From Marinomonas sp. TW1 (GTDB taxonomy: Bacteria > Pseudomonadota > Gammaproteobacteria > Pseudomonadales > Marinomonadaceae), in contig NZ_JSEE01000002.1 of the NCBI RefSeq assembly GCF_001625355.1, positions 248,001 to 312,000 of the forward strand: a stretch of DNA of 64,000 bases. The letters run 5' to 3'. Every line of letters starts with the position of its first letter. Positions within the stretch are counted from its first letter, which is position 1. Below, in pieces: positions 45,586 to 54,305 of this stretch. The notes below the pieces were generated by a model. It saw only the letters and a program-made list of their open reading frames with translations. It was not told the origin of the DNA and made no database searches. The translations under genes were made by a program, and so were the position numbers.

Positions 45586-47505
45586 TTATTTTTTATCGTC
45601 TTTTACTTCTTCAAATTCCGCGTCAACTGCATCGTCTTGCTGAGGTTGTGCTTGTTCAGCACCTTCCGCAGCACCGGCAGCGGCTTCTGCATCAGCGTAC
45701 ATCTTCTGAGCCAATGAACCAGACGCTTGCGTCAAGGCATTGGTTTTCTCTTCGATCTTCTCTTTATCGTTAGACGTTAGCGCCTCTTCCAATTCAGAGA
45801 TCGCTGTTTCGATCGCCGTTTTCTCTTCTTCAGTCGCTTTATCGCCAGCGTCTGCAAGTGTCTTACGAGTCGCGTGGATCATGCCGTCAGCTGTGTTGCG
45901 AACTTGTACAAGCTCTTCAAACTTACGATCTTCTTCAGCATTCGCTTCCGCGTCTTGTACCATTTTTTCGACTTCTTCATCACTTAGACCAGAAGACGCT
46001 TTAATCACGATAGACTGCTCTTTGCCTGTCGCTTTGTCTTTCGCAGAAACACTCAAGATACCGTTCGCATCGATGTCGAAACTTACTTCGATTTGTGGCA
46101 CACCACGTGGTGCTGGCGGAATATCGGCCAAGTCGAAACGACCTAGTGATTTGTTCTGCGCCGCTTGCTTACGCTCACCCTGCAATGCATGGATGGTTAC
46201 CGCATTTTGGTTGTCTTCTGCTGTTGAGAAAGTTTGTGATTTCTTCGTCGGGATCGTCGTGTTCTTCTCGATCAAAGCCGTCATCACGCCACCCATTGTC
46301 TCGATACCTAGAGACAGAGGCGTCACGTCTAGCAATAGAACGTCTTTCACATCACCAGCCAATACCGCACCTTGGATAGACGCACCAATCGCAACCGCTT
46401 CGTCTGGGTTCACATCTTTACGAGGCTCTTTGCCGAAGAATTCCGTTACTTTAGATTGAACCAAAGGCATACGAGTCTGACCACCTACCAAGATGACTTC
46501 GTCGATGTCAGAAGCAGATAGATCGGCATCTTTCAATGCTTGACGGCAAGGCTCTAGAGATTTAACCACCAACTCTTCAACCAAAGCTTCTAACTTAGAA
46601 CGCGTCAATTTCACGTTCAAGTGCTTAGGACCAGTCGCATCCGCTGTAATGTATGGCAAGTTCACTTCTGTTTGAGAAGAAGAAGACAACTCAACTTTGG
46701 CTTTCTCACCCGCTTCTTTTAGACGCTGTAGTGCTAATGGATCGTTGTGTAGATCGATACCAGTGTCTTTCTTAAACTCAGCCGCCAAGAATTCGATCAC
46801 ACGCATGTCGAAGTCTTCACCACCTAGGAAAGTGTCACCATTCGTCGACAATACTTCAAACTGTTTCTCACCATCGACATCTGCGATTTCGATGATAGAG
46901 ATATCGAATGTACCACCACCAAGGTCATATACCGCGATAGTAGAATCGCCTGAGTTCTTATCTAGGCCGTATGCCAAAGCCGCAGCCGTTGGCTCGTTGA
47001 TAATACGCTTAACATCTAGACCGGCAATTTTACCCGCGTCTTTTGTTGCTTGACGCTGAGAATCGTTGAAGTAAGCAGGGACGGTAATAACCGCTTCTGT
47101 TACGCTTTCACCTAGGTAATCTTCTGCTGTCTTTTTCATTTTCTTCAAGACTTCTGCAGATACTTGAGGTGGCGCTTTCTTATCGCCTTTGATTTCGACC
47201 CAAGCATCACCATTTTCTGCAGAGATGATTTTGTACGGCACCATAGAGATGTCTTTCTGTACTACGTCATCTTGGAAACGACGACCGATCAAACGTTTTA
47301 CCGCAAACAAGGTGTTAGTTGGGTTTGTCACGGCCTGACGTTTTGCAGATTGACCAACCAGTACTTCACCGTCTTCAGCAAAAGCAACAATCGAAGGTGT
47401 TGTACGATCGCCTTCCGCATTTTCAATTACACGCGCTTTTTCACCATCAAGAACAGCAACACAAGAGTTTGTTGTCCCTAAGTCGATACCAATGATTTTA
47501 CCCAT
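45586..47505 (-). CDS. dnaK: Chaperone DnaK (Hsp70)
   Basis: A 639-residue Hsp70. ATPase signature blocks: [13 protein letters not shown] (N-terminus), [15 protein letters not shown] and [13 protein letters not shown]. The linker [15 protein letters not shown] leads to the substrate domain. The C-terminus ends in an acidic [12 protein letters not shown] tail recognised by co-chaperones. The ATG at 47505 is preceded by GGAGAG. A second sigma-32-like promoter lies in the gap to grpE, so dnaK can be transcribed both from grpE and on its own. Confidence 0.98.
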   Translation of the reverse strand: MGKIIGIDLGTTNSCVAVLDGEKARVIENAEGDRTTPSIVAFAEDGEVLVGQSAKRQAVTNPTNTLFAVKRLIGRRFQDDVVQKDISMVPYKIISAENGDAWVEIKGDKKAPPQVSAEVLKKMKKTAEDYLGESVTEAVITVPAYFNDSQRQATKDAGKIAGLDVKRIINEPTAAALAYGLDKNSGDSTIAVYDLGGGTFDISIIEIADVDGEKQFEVLSTNGDTFLGGEDFDMRVIEFLAAEFKKDTGIDLHNDPLALQRLKEAGEKAKVELSSSSQTEVNLPYITADATGPKHLNVKLTRSKLEALVEELVVKSLEPCRQALKDADLSASDIDEVILVGGQTRMPLVQSKVTEFFGKEPRKDVNPDEAVAIGASIQGAVLAGDVKDVLLLDVTPLSLGIETMGGVMTALIEKNTTIPTKKSQTFSTAEDNQNAVTIHALQGERKQAAQNKSLGRFDLADIPPAPRGVPQIEVSFDIDANGILSVSAKDKATGKEQSIVIKASSGLSDEEVEKMVQDAEANAEEDRKFEELVQVRNTADGMIHATRKTLADAGDKATEEEKTAIETAISELEEALTSNDKEKIEEKTNALTQASGSLAQKMYADAEAAAGAAEGAEQAQPQQDDAVDAEFEEVKDDKK

Positions 47506-47550
47506 CGTTTGTCTCTCCAATAAATTCGTTTATAACAAGGTTACTTCTGT

Positions 47551-47578
47551 ATTTGGGTACGCTTAAACACTTTTCAAG
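47551..47578 (-). promoter_or_regulatory. Sigma-32 (heat shock) promoter upstream of dnaK
   Basis: On the reverse strand CTTGAAA is followed after 13 bp by ACCCAAAT, close to the CTTGAAA - CCCCATNT consensus of RpoH. It lies 46-73 bp before the dnaK start. Confidence 0.7.
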
Positions 47579-47607
47579 CGTCCAGTGTCAAAAAAATGAC
47601 GGTCATA

Positions 47608-48186
47608 TTATGCGGCGCTTGAAACCACGACCATTGCGGGTCTCAACAGACGGCCATGTAAGGTATAACCCTTCTGAACGACGTCCATAACCGTGTTAGG
47701 TTCTAGCTCGGGGTTTGGCACCATGGTCATCGCTTGATGCAGCTCTGGGTTGAAGGGTTCGCCATGTGGATCAACGACTTTCACTTCAAAACGCGCTAGG
47801 GTTTCAAGCAAATCTTTTAAAGTAAGCTCAACGCCTTCACGAACCGGATCCGCTTCGCCCGTATCGGCCGCAGAAGTAAGAGCACGTTCTAGATTATCCG
47901 CTACGTTAACGATGGCTTTGGCAAATTTCTCTAAACCAAACTTATGCGCTTTTTCAACGTCTTGTTCCGCACGGCGACGAACGTTTTGCGCGTCCGCTTG
48001 GGCACGAAGAGCCACTTCTTTATACTGGGCTACTTCTTCCAACGCTTTCGCAAGTTCGTCGTTTTCAGCTTCCGCTTCTAACAGCTCAGCTTCTGGCTCT
48101 AATAGCTCTTCCACTGCTTCGTTTTTTGCTTCACTGTTCAAATCTTGCTCCGCCTCTTGATTAGGATTTTTTTGCTGATCACTCAT
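47608..48186 (-). CDS. grpE: Nucleotide exchange factor GrpE
   Basis: A 192-residue GrpE. A long acidic, helical N-terminus (coiled-coil dimer stalk, about residues 10-90) leads to the family core [32 protein letters not shown]. The C-terminal beta domain includes [44 protein letters not shown]. It releases ADP from DnaK. First gene of the grpE-dnaK-dnaJ cluster, driven by a near-perfect sigma-32 promoter, and divergent from recN. Confidence 0.97.
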   Translation of the reverse strand: MSDQQKNPNQEAEQDLNSEAKNEAVEELLEPEAELLEAEAENDELAKALEEVAQYKEVALRAQADAQNVRRRAEQDVEKAHKFGLEKFAKAIVNVADNLERALTSAADTGEADPVREGVELTLKDLLETLARFEVKVVDPHGEPFNPELHQAMTMVPNPELEPNTVMDVVQKGYTLHGRLLRPAMVVVSSAA

Positions 48187-48231
48187 TGTTTAACTCCAAA
48201 TAACAGAAACTATTCTTTCTCTGTGGTGGGT

Positions 48232-48259
48232 ATATGGGGACGGCTTTTTACCTTTCAAC
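48232..48259 (-). promoter_or_regulatory. Sigma-32 (heat shock) promoter upstream of grpE
   Basis: Reverse strand GTTGAAA - 13 bp - CCCCATAT, matching the RpoH consensus at 13 of 14 informative positions, about 50 bp before the grpE start. Confidence 0.85.
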
Positions 48260-48324
48260 ACTAAGACCGCATTAAATTTAAGGGAATTAATTCCACATCT
48301 GCTACTTGTCAAAAAACAACCAAA

Positions 48325-48344
48325 TACTGTATAAATAACCATAT
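48325..48344 (+). promoter_or_regulatory. Probable LexA (SOS) box upstream of recN
   Basis: TACTGTATAAATAACCATAT: the left half TACTGTATA is a perfect SOS half-site and the right half keeps only CA of CAG. It sits 28-47 bp before the recN ATG, and recN is a strongly SOS-induced gene in other gammaproteobacteria. Confidence 0.6.
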
Positions 48345-48371
48345 AAATATTTTCTCTTTGTGGAGCCAACT

Positions 48372-50042
48372 ATGCTAACCAGCATCGCAATATCCAACTT
48401 TGCTATTGTGGAGTCCTTGGAGCTTGAGTTTAAACAAGGTATGACCGTCATTTCTGGTGAAACCGGCGCAGGCAAATCCATCATGGTGGATGCCTTATCT
48501 CTGTGCTTAGGAGACAGAACCGATGCCAGTGTCGTTCGCCACGGAGAGAAAAAAGCTGACATTTCCGCCAGTTTTGACATTCAAGACTACCCTCATGTTC
48601 ATCAATGGCTGGAAGAAAGAGATCTGGAACAAGAGCAACACTGCATACTGCGCCGCGTCATTAGCAAAGAAGGCCGTTCCAAAGCCTACATCAATGGTCG
48701 CCCTTGCACCTTAAGCGACCTCAAAGAAGTGGGTGGCCAGTTAGTCGACATACATGGCCAACACGAACATCAGTCGCTCCTAAAGAAACACGCCCAACGT
48801 CAACAACTCGATGAATATGGCCAGCTGACTGAACTGAGCAAGCAAGTTCATCAGCAATACCAAGTATGGCGTCAATTAAAAGACGAACTGTTTGCCAAAC
48901 AGAACCAGTCCGCCGAACAAGACGCGAAGATTCAGCTGCTGTCGTATCAAGCGCAAGAATTAGAACAACTGGATTTAAAAACAGGGGAAATCGAGTCTTT
49001 AGAGCAAGAACAAACTTTTCTCTCAAACATTGCGGATTCTCAAGTCAAAGCGTACCAAGCCAGTAATTTATTGGCAGACAACGAAGAAGGCAGCATCTGC
49101 TCTTTACTCAACCAAGCCATCCACAGTGCCAGCCAAATCAATCCGCCGACACAAGAATTAGAAAGCGCATTAGAAATGATGAATGCCGCCCTCATTCAAG
49201 CGCAGGAAGCGACGGATAGCCTTCGACATTACCAAGACACACTTGAACAAGACCCTGAGCGCTTAACCAGTGTTGAAAATCGCTTATCTGATATTTATGA
49301 CACGGCGCGCCGTCATAAATGCTTACCCGAAACCCTCATCTCATTACGAGAATCGGTTGAAGGAGAATTGTCTAAACTGCAAGGCGGAGAAGAAAGCTTA
49401 GAAGCGCTCAAAGAAAAAGAAGAATCAGCCTACGAAAAGCTCACCGCTTTAGCAACTAACCTCACAGAACAACGCATTAGCACTAAAGACGAATTGGCGA
49501 AAAAAGTAGAAGAACAAATTCACGGTTTAGGCATGCCTCATGCCCGTTTCTATATTCAATGCCAACCACTTAACCAAGTCAGCGCCAACGGCTTTGAAGA
49601 CATTGAATACATGATTGCCTCCAACCCTGGGCAACCCGCTCAGCCTCTTCGTAAAGTGGCCTCTGGCGGTGAACTGTCACGAATCAGTCTGGGCATTCAA
49701 GTGGTCACCGCCCACACCTCAACCATACCGACTTTAGTATTTGACGAAGTCGATGTGGGCATCAGTGGTGGCATTGCCGAAGTCGTTGGGCGCATGCTGC
49801 GCTCCGTTGGTCAACGCGGCCAAGTGTTCAGCGTGACACACTTAGCGCAAGTGGCTGCACAAGGGCATCAACATTTACAGGTGAGCAAAAAAGTCATTAA
49901 TGAAGCCACGTCATCCGAGGTCAAAGTGCTGAAAGAGCAAGACCGAACGCAAGAAATCGCGCGTTTGCTTGGTGGTCTTGAATTAACGGAACAAACCCTT
50001 GCTCACGCTCGAGAAATGCTCAGCAACGTGCAGCTGCAGTAA
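48372..50042 (+). CDS. recN: DNA repair protein RecN
   Basis: A 556-residue SMC-like ATPase of double-strand break repair. N-terminal Walker A is SGETGAGKSIMVDALSLCLGDR (about residues 28-50), with the signature LTSIAISNFAIVESLELEF. A central coiled coil rich in Glu and Gln follows. The C-terminal ATPase half has VASGGELSRISLGIQVV and the Walker B VFDEVDVGISGGIAEVVG. ATG at 48372 with GTGGAG upstream. It is divergent from grpE and preceded by a probable LexA box. Confidence 0.96.
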   Translation: MLTSIAISNFAIVESLELEFKQGMTVISGETGAGKSIMVDALSLCLGDRTDASVVRHGEKKADISASFDIQDYPHVHQWLEERDLEQEQHCILRRVISKEGRSKAYINGRPCTLSDLKEVGGQLVDIHGQHEHQSLLKKHAQRQQLDEYGQLTELSKQVHQQYQVWRQLKDELFAKQNQSAEQDAKIQLLSYQAQELEQLDLKTGEIESLEQEQTFLSNIADSQVKAYQASNLLADNEEGSICSLLNQAIHSASQINPPTQELESALEMMNAALIQAQEATDSLRHYQDTLEQDPERLTSVENRLSDIYDTARRHKCLPETLISLRESVEGELSKLQGGEESLEALKEKEESAYEKLTALATNLTEQRISTKDELAKKVEEQIHGLGMPHARFYIQCQPLNQVSANGFEDIEYMIASNPGQPAQPLRKVASGGELSRISLGIQVVTAHTSTIPTLVFDEVDVGISGGIAEVVGRMLRSVGQRGQVFSVTHLAQVAAQGHQHLQVSKKVINEATSSEVKVLKEQDRTQEIARLLGGLELTEQTLAHAREMLSNVQLQ

Positions 50043-50184
50043 TATTTTTAATAAGAACCTCAAAGCAGCCAGTAGTTTCTAACCACCAGACAGTAAAAAG
50101 GGCTTAAACCCTAAAAGTTTAAGCCCTTCCTTTGCTCACAAAGGAAGCCACCGTTAAGAGGCACCCTTCGCTATTGCTCTGTGG

Positions 50185-50595
50185 TTATTTTTTCTTTGGA
50201 CGCACGTACATAATCAAACTGTGGTCTTCAATATCATAACCGTGTTCTTCGGCGATTTCATGCTGACGTTTTTCAATCACTGGGTCAACAAATTCAATCA
50301 CTTTACCTGTTTCTAAACAGATCATATGATCATGGTGATCGCCTTTTTCCAACTCAAATACCGCTGTGCCAGCCTCAAAGTGATGGCGCTGAACCAAACC
50401 AGCTGTTTCAAACTGAGTCAGAACGCGATATACCGTGGCCAAGCCAACGTCTTCGCCTTGATCAAGCAAGGTACGGTAGACATCATCTGCACTTAGATGG
50501 TGGTCACCTGCTTTCTCAAGAATTTGTAAAATTTTCACTCGTGGCAAGGTTACCTTGAGTCCCGCTTTCTTTAGCTCTTGATTTTCGCTAGTCAT
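50185..50595 (-). CDS. fur: Ferric uptake regulator Fur
   Basis: A 136-residue Fur. The winged helix is at about residues 1-80 (KKAGLKVTLPRVKILQILE, HHLSADDVYRTLLDQGEDVGLATVYRVLTQFETAGLVQRHHFEAGTAVFEL). The metal-binding dimer domain has the HHDHMICLETGKVIEFVDPVIEKRQ motif. It represses iron uptake genes when loaded with Fe(II). It lacks the C-terminal CxxC zinc site of some Fur proteins: only C94 of the CxxC pair area is present. It is divergent from bamE, a common gammaproteobacterial arrangement. Confidence 0.95.
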   Translation of the reverse strand: MTSENQELKKAGLKVTLPRVKILQILEKAGDHHLSADDVYRTLLDQGEDVGLATVYRVLTQFETAGLVQRHHFEAGTAVFELEKGDHHDHMICLETGKVIEFVDPVIEKRQHEIAEEHGYDIEDHSLIMYVRPKKK

Positions 50596-50619
50596 GAGTC
50601 ATTCTCTATTCGATCTTAT

Positions 50620-50636
50620 TGATAATTACTTTATCA
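50620..50636. promoter_or_regulatory. Fur-box-like inverted repeat between fur and bamE
   Basis: TGATAA-TTACT-TTATCA has perfect 6-bp arms identical to the halves of the Fur box (TGATAATNATTATCA), but spaced by 5 instead of 3. It could allow Fur autoregulation. Confidence 0.45.
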
Positions 50637-50664
50637 TTAGCATACCAAAGTAAGGATAATACAA

Positions 50665-50982
50665 ATGAAAAAATCAGTTTTAATTTTATGTGCCGCACTT
50701 TCTTTAGGTGCATGCAGTTTATTTCCACCACCTTACAAGGTTCCAGTAACGCAAGGAAACCTTGTAACACAGGATCAGCTTTCACAGCTTAAAATTGGTA
50801 TGTCCGAGTCTCAAGTTACTTATCTTCTCGGTAAGCCAATGATTCAAGATACATTCAAACCAGACGAGTGGCACTATGTATACACCTCTCAATATGCTAC
50901 TTCAGAGACAAAACAAAGCGAAGTAACCGATCTGGTCCTTACTTTCGACAATGGCACGCTAACCAACATTCAAAATCATTAA
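50665..50982 (+). CDS. bamE: Outer membrane assembly lipoprotein BamE (SmpA/OmlA)
   Basis: A 105-residue lipoprotein with signal peptide and lipobox LGAC (cysteine at residue 17). The SmpA/OmlA fold follows with VTQDQLSQLKIGMSESQVTYLLGKPMIQDTF and DEWHYVYTSQ. It is a non-essential subunit of the BAM complex that folds outer membrane proteins. It is divergent from fur, and its stop codon shares bases with the convergent rnfH stop. Confidence 0.95.
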   Translation: MKKSVLILCAALSLGACSLFPPPYKVPVTQGNLVTQDQLSQLKIGMSESQVTYLLGKPMIQDTFKPDEWHYVYTSQYATSETKQSEVTDLVLTFDNGTLTNIQNH

Positions 50983-51263
50983 GACTTTGTGCTTTTTGCT
51001 GCTCGGTTGGCCCTAGCTTGTTTAGGGTCAACTTTCAGCTCACGATACAACTCGACTCGCTCACCTTCTTTTAGTACTTGTTGGTCAGCATTGCGTACTG
51101 CTTTGCCAAAAATACCGACTTTCACGTTTTCCACGTCTAACTCAGGAAAAAATACATCAATGTTGGAGCGACGTACAGCGTCACGCACAGTACAACTTTC
51201 TTCCACTTCCAATGACACAATTTTCTGCTTTTCAGGCAAAGCGTAAGCCACTTCCACTCTCAT
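50979..51263 (-). CDS. rnfH: RnfH family ubiquitin-like protein
   Basis: A 94-residue member of the RnfH/UPF0125 family with a beta-grasp fold: MRVEVAYALPEKQKIVSLEVEESCTVRDAV, then IGIFGKAV-type and GERVELYRELKVDPKQARANRA. Its biochemical role is not settled. The ATG at 51263 follows the ratA stop almost directly. The ratA-rnfH pair is a conserved gammaproteobacterial operon sometimes described as a toxin-antitoxin pair, which is disputed. Confidence 0.92.
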   Translation of the reverse strand: MRVEVAYALPEKQKIVSLEVEESCTVRDAVRRSNIDVFFPELDVENVKVGIFGKAVRNADQQVLKEGERVELYRELKVDPKQARANRAAKSTKS

Positions 51264-51264
51264 A

Positions 51265-51696
51265 CTATTCACCATACACGACTTTTGCGCGCTTACTGAA
51301 AGAATCTACCATGGTATTCGCGATCTGACTAAACACACCGCCAAAAGCAAACTTCAGCATACCACTTAATTCGAAGTCGATACTCAAAGCGATTTTACAA
51401 CTTGTTGACGACAATTCAGTAAAGGTCCATACACCATGAAGACGTTTAAAAGGGCCTTCTACTAAGGTCATCTCAATACGCTGATTCAACGCTAAAAAAT
51501 TCTTCGTCGTAAACGTCTGTTTTACTGGGCCTTTACCCACTTCCAAGGAAGCCACTATTTCCGTTGGGGTTTGTGAAATCAATTTAGCCCCTAAGCAACC
51601 AGGTAAAAACTCAGGATAAGCATTAATGTCATTCACCAAATCATACATTTGCTCACAACTAAAATTAACATGAGCAAAACGTTCTATACGACTCAA
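51265..51696 (-). CDS. ratA: RatA/Coq10-like START-domain protein
   Basis: A 143-residue START-fold protein (COG2867). Family blocks: FSCEQMYDLVNDINAYPEFLPGC, EVGKGPVKQTFTTKN, LVEGPFKRLHGVWTF and MVDSFSKRAKVVYG. Relatives bind ubiquinone (Coq10), and in E. coli RatA has been reported to block 70S assembly. It is followed by rnfH and lies next to, and convergent in function with, the bamE-smpB housekeeping region. The SNF transporter ends one base before it on the same strand. Confidence 0.92.
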   Translation of the reverse strand: MSRIERFAHVNFSCEQMYDLVNDINAYPEFLPGCLGAKLISQTPTEIVASLEVGKGPVKQTFTTKNFLALNQRIEMTLVEGPFKRLHGVWTFTELSSTSCKIALSIDFELSGMLKFAFGGVFSQIANTMVDSFSKRAKVVYGE

Positions 51697-51697
51697 A

Positions 51698-53056
51698 CTA
51701 AACTCCTATCCAACCCGCCACAGTTATGACCATCATGGCAGGAATACTGATGTATTTTAACGTACCGTACCACCATTCAAAATGGCTAATCTGCTTGGTG
51801 ATCATCTCATTCTGCAACATAGTACGCGGAATAAACCAAGCCACCAGAATAGACAGCAGAATGGCGACGATTGGCAACAAAATCAAGGACGTTAGCTCAT
51901 CTAACAATTCAAAGAAATTCAGATTAAACAAGACCTTACTGTCCCAATGATTAAATGACAGCAACACCGCAATGCCAATAAACCATACCGCAATCCCCAT
52001 CAGCAATGCGGCTTTTAAACGAGCAATGTAAAATTTCTCATGCAACCAAGCGACAAACAGCTCCAACATGGAGATGGCCGACGTTAATGCCGCAATTACC
52101 AGCAGAGCAAAGAACACACCGGCAAAAAACTGACCACCAGGCAAGCCGCCAAAAATAATCGGTAAAGAGACAAAGGTCAGACTGGGTCCGGCTTCCACAT
52201 CAATTTGGAAAGAAAAGACCAAAGGAAAGATCAACAAGCCAGCAAGGAGCGCCACTAATAGGTCAACCCCAACCACAATGCTACAGGCACGAGTAATCGA
52301 CATACGCTTGCTCATGTAAGCACCGTAGGCAAACATCGCCCCCATGCCCACACTCAAACTAAACAAGGCCATACCCACGGCCGCCAACACCACGTCAAAG
52401 GTAATGTCTTGCCATGACCAACCAAACATAAACTCTAAGGTTTTAGACATGTCCCCGACTGTCATCGAGTAAGCCGACAACCCTAACAAACTGATCACCA
52501 ACGCGGGCAATAAAATTCGCACTAAGGCCGACAACCCTCGCGTCACGGATTGCCCAACCGTCAACACCACCAGCGCCATAAAGACAGAATGCCAAAGCAG
52601 CATTTCACTTGGATTCGCTAACAAACCTCTAAACATAGCGACCGCGCCAGCTTGAGTAATCTGCTGAAAATCCCCCGAGACCGCTCGTTCTAGGTAGCCA
52701 ATTGACCAGCCAGCAATCACACTATAAAAGGTCAATATCAGAAAGCCAGTAATGCCAGCTAACCAAGGCACAATCACCCAAGCCTTATGGACAATACGAC
52801 GCTCACTCAAATCGTTTACTGTGTCTACTGGGTTAGAACGAACCGTACGACCAAGTGCCACTTCCGCCACCAGCACAGGCAACCCCACCAGCAACAAGCA
52901 TAAGCAATAGACTAATAAGAAGGCACCACCGCCGTTTTGTCCGAGCACATAAGGGAATTTCCATATGTTCCCTAAGCCAACCGCCGACCCACTGGCCGCA
53001 AAAATAAATATCCACGGACTTGACCAAATACCTTGTAAACATCGACTTTCAGGCAT
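51698..53056 (-). CDS. Sodium-dependent transporter of the SNF/NSS family
   Basis: A 452-residue membrane protein of the neurotransmitter:sodium symporter family with about eleven to twelve helices. The TM1 signature FIFAASGSAVGLGNIWKFPYVLGQNGGGAFLLVY holds the sodium and substrate site. Bacterial relatives (LeuT, TnaT, MhsT) carry amino acids. I prefer the ATG at 53056, since the extension to 53131 lacks the family pattern. The substrate is probably an amino acid. It is co-directional with ratA, separated by one base, and divergent from smpB. Confidence 0.92.
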   Translation of the reverse strand: MPESRCLQGIWSSPWIFIFAASGSAVGLGNIWKFPYVLGQNGGGAFLLVYCLCLLLVGLPVLVAEVALGRTVRSNPVDTVNDLSERRIVHKAWVIVPWLAGITGFLILTFYSVIAGWSIGYLERAVSGDFQQITQAGAVAMFRGLLANPSEMLLWHSVFMALVVLTVGQSVTRGLSALVRILLPALVISLLGLSAYSMTVGDMSKTLEFMFGWSWQDITFDVVLAAVGMALFSLSVGMGAMFAYGAYMSKRMSITRACSIVVGVDLLVALLAGLLIFPLVFSFQIDVEAGPSLTFVSLPIIFGGLPGGQFFAGVFFALLVIAALTSAISMLELFVAWLHEKFYIARLKAALLMGIAVWFIGIAVLLSFNHWDSKVLFNLNFFELLDELTSLILLPIVAILLSILVAWFIPRTMLQNEMITKQISHFEWWYGTLKYISIPAMMVITVAGWIGV

Positions 53057-53228
53057 AAATTTAGGCTCTAAGAAAACAACAAAGTGAGAATGAGAAGAGA
53101 CCACCTTAGAAGGAATAATGACTCTACTCAAATAAATTTAGTAAACAGATGTGAATTTTCCATCATTCAGGCGCATACCTCAAGAAAAGCATAGGTTTTT
53201 GCCTCTATCGACCGTATAATTTTTCCCT

Positions 53229-53708
53229 ATGAGCAAAGTAAAGAAAAAATCCAACAGTACTGGCACCATTGCCCTTAATAAACGCGCCAAGTTCGACTAC
53301 TTCGTAGATCAAAAATTTGAAGCTGGCCTGGCCTTGTCTGGCTGGGAAGTCAAAAGTTTACGCGAAGGCAAAGCGCAACTTGTCGATTCCTTCGTCATCA
53401 TTCACCAGAATGAAGCTTGGTTAGTCGGCGCACGCATTACCCCATTATTGAGTGCTTCTACTCACGTCGTATGCGAACCGTTGCGCCAACGCAAACTCTT
53501 GCTGAACCGCAAAGAAATTGATCGCATCATTCAAGTGACAGAGCAAAAAGGTAAAACGTGTGCTGCCATGGCACTTTACTGGAAAGGCAACAAAATCAAA
53601 TGTGAAGTGGCCTTAGTAACCGGTAAAAAAGACCATGACAAACGAGACACAGAACGTAATCGCGACTGGTCTCGTGATAAAGAAAGATTGATGAAGCATA
53701 AAATATAA
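53229..53708 (+). CDS. smpB: SsrA-binding protein SmpB
   Basis: A 159-residue SmpB with the family blocks [40 protein letters not shown] and [11 protein letters not shown]. The basic C-terminal tail ([27 protein letters not shown]) enters the mRNA channel in trans-translation. It carries tmRNA to stalled ribosomes. The tmRNA gene lies 64 bp downstream, the usual pairing. Confidence 0.97.
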   Translation: MSKVKKKSNSTGTIALNKRAKFDYFVDQKFEAGLALSGWEVKSLREGKAQLVDSFVIIHQNEAWLVGARITPLLSASTHVVCEPLRQRKLLLNRKEIDRIIQVTEQKGKTCAAMALYWKGNKIKCEVALVTGKKDHDKRDTERNRDWSRDKERLMKHKI

Positions 53709-53720
53709 AGTGTGGAATCA

Positions 53721-53750
53721 TTGTGTCTGACTAGCGTAACCGCATAGGAT
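53721..53750 (+). promoter_or_regulatory. Likely ssrA promoter
   Basis: TTGTGT (53721-53726) and TAGGAT (53745-53750) are 18 bp apart; transcription would start about 15 bases before the mature tmRNA 5' end, as expected for a precursor. Confidence 0.5.
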
Positions 53751-53772
53751 TCGTTAGAATGGCCGCAACTTC

Positions 53773-54135
53773 GGGGATGACATGGTTTCGACGCCGGTTA
53801 CAAAACCTGAGGTGCATGTCGAGAGTGATACGTGATCTCGTAAATCCACATGTATCAATTATATAGTCGCAAACGACGAAAACTACGCTCTAGCAGCTTA
53901 ATAACCTGCTAGTGTGCTGCCCCCAGGTTGCTTGTAGCCCGGGATTCCGCAGTATCATAAATTACGAGATGCTATCCGATGCCCTGCCTGGGGATAAGGA
54001 TCTAAGACTAATCAGGCTCGCCGACTATACCCTGTCCTTCGGGCGGTAGTTGGTCAAAAAATAGAAGTGACTAAGCATGTAGAGCCAATGGCAGAGGACT
54101 GACGGACGGGGGTTCGACTCCCCCCATCTCCACCA
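53773..54135 (+). ncRNA. ssrA: Transfer-messenger RNA (tmRNA)
   Basis: A 363-nt one-piece tmRNA. It begins GGGGATGACATGGTTTCGAC and ends with the matching acceptor arm and T-arm (GGTTCGACTCC...CATCTCC) plus encoded ACCA. The tag reading frame starts at GCA 53869 and codes ANDENYALAA, followed by two stop codons (TAATAA, 53899-53904), the same tag ending as in E. coli. It rescues stalled ribosomes with SmpB, encoded upstream. Its 3' end is the insertion site of an integrative element; the acceptor end is kept intact by the att duplication. Confidence 0.97.
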
Positions 54136-54136
54136 A
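54113..54136. repeat. attL: left 24-bp direct repeat at the ssrA 3' end
   Basis: The last bases of ssrA, from TTCGACT in the T-arm through CACCAA, are repeated exactly 8,015 bp further at 62128-62151. This is the attachment core of the island. The base before the repeat differs (G here, A at the right copy). Confidence 0.92.
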
Positions 54137-54144
54137 ATGCTAAG

Positions 54145-54195
54145 AGCGGGAAGATTCCTATAGTTTTCAAAGACTTATGAACTTCCCGCTTTTTT
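54145..54195 (+). terminator. Island-borne terminator downstream of ssrA
   Basis: AGCGGGAAG (54145-54153) pairs perfectly with CTTCCCGCT (54182-54190), followed by six T. The loop is 28 nt long. It lies inside the island, so it replaces the original ssrA terminator, which is probably the strong one at 62229-62258. Confidence 0.75.
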
Positions 54196-54196
54196 A

Positions 54197-54221
54197 TTTC
54201 CCCCACGCTTTTCCCCCACAT
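54197..54221. repeat. Left arm-type repeat of the island
   Basis: TTTCCCCCACGCTTTT followed by CCCCCACAT: two CCCCCAC units 11 bp apart. The same 25 bp with two changes stands at 62048-62072, in the same orientation and about the same distance from the other att core. This is the expected layout of integrase arm sites. Confidence 0.7.
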
Positions 54222-54305
54222 TTTTCCCCTTCTTGCTTAGTAGTATCTTTGCAAGAAAAGTTTCTTTATAGTTTTGGCGAACTCATCAGGTTAAAGGCTA
54301 AGGTT

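Noticed and set aside
45740..46459. 239-codon frame opposite dnaK
   Set aside because: A mirror frame caused by dnaK codon usage; dnaK is certain and no independent signals exist.
48397..49066. Several frames of 60-100 codons inside recN on both strands
   Set aside because: Shadows of recN with no start signals or recognisable proteins.
50979..51696. ratA-rnfH as a toxin-antitoxin system
   Set aside because: Both are conserved housekeeping genes in this order across gammaproteobacteria; a toxin-antitoxin function is disputed and nothing here supports it.
54177..54305. N-terminal extension of the HEPN gene (43 codons)
   Set aside because: It runs through the terminator stem and the arm-type repeat, so it is not likely to be translated.
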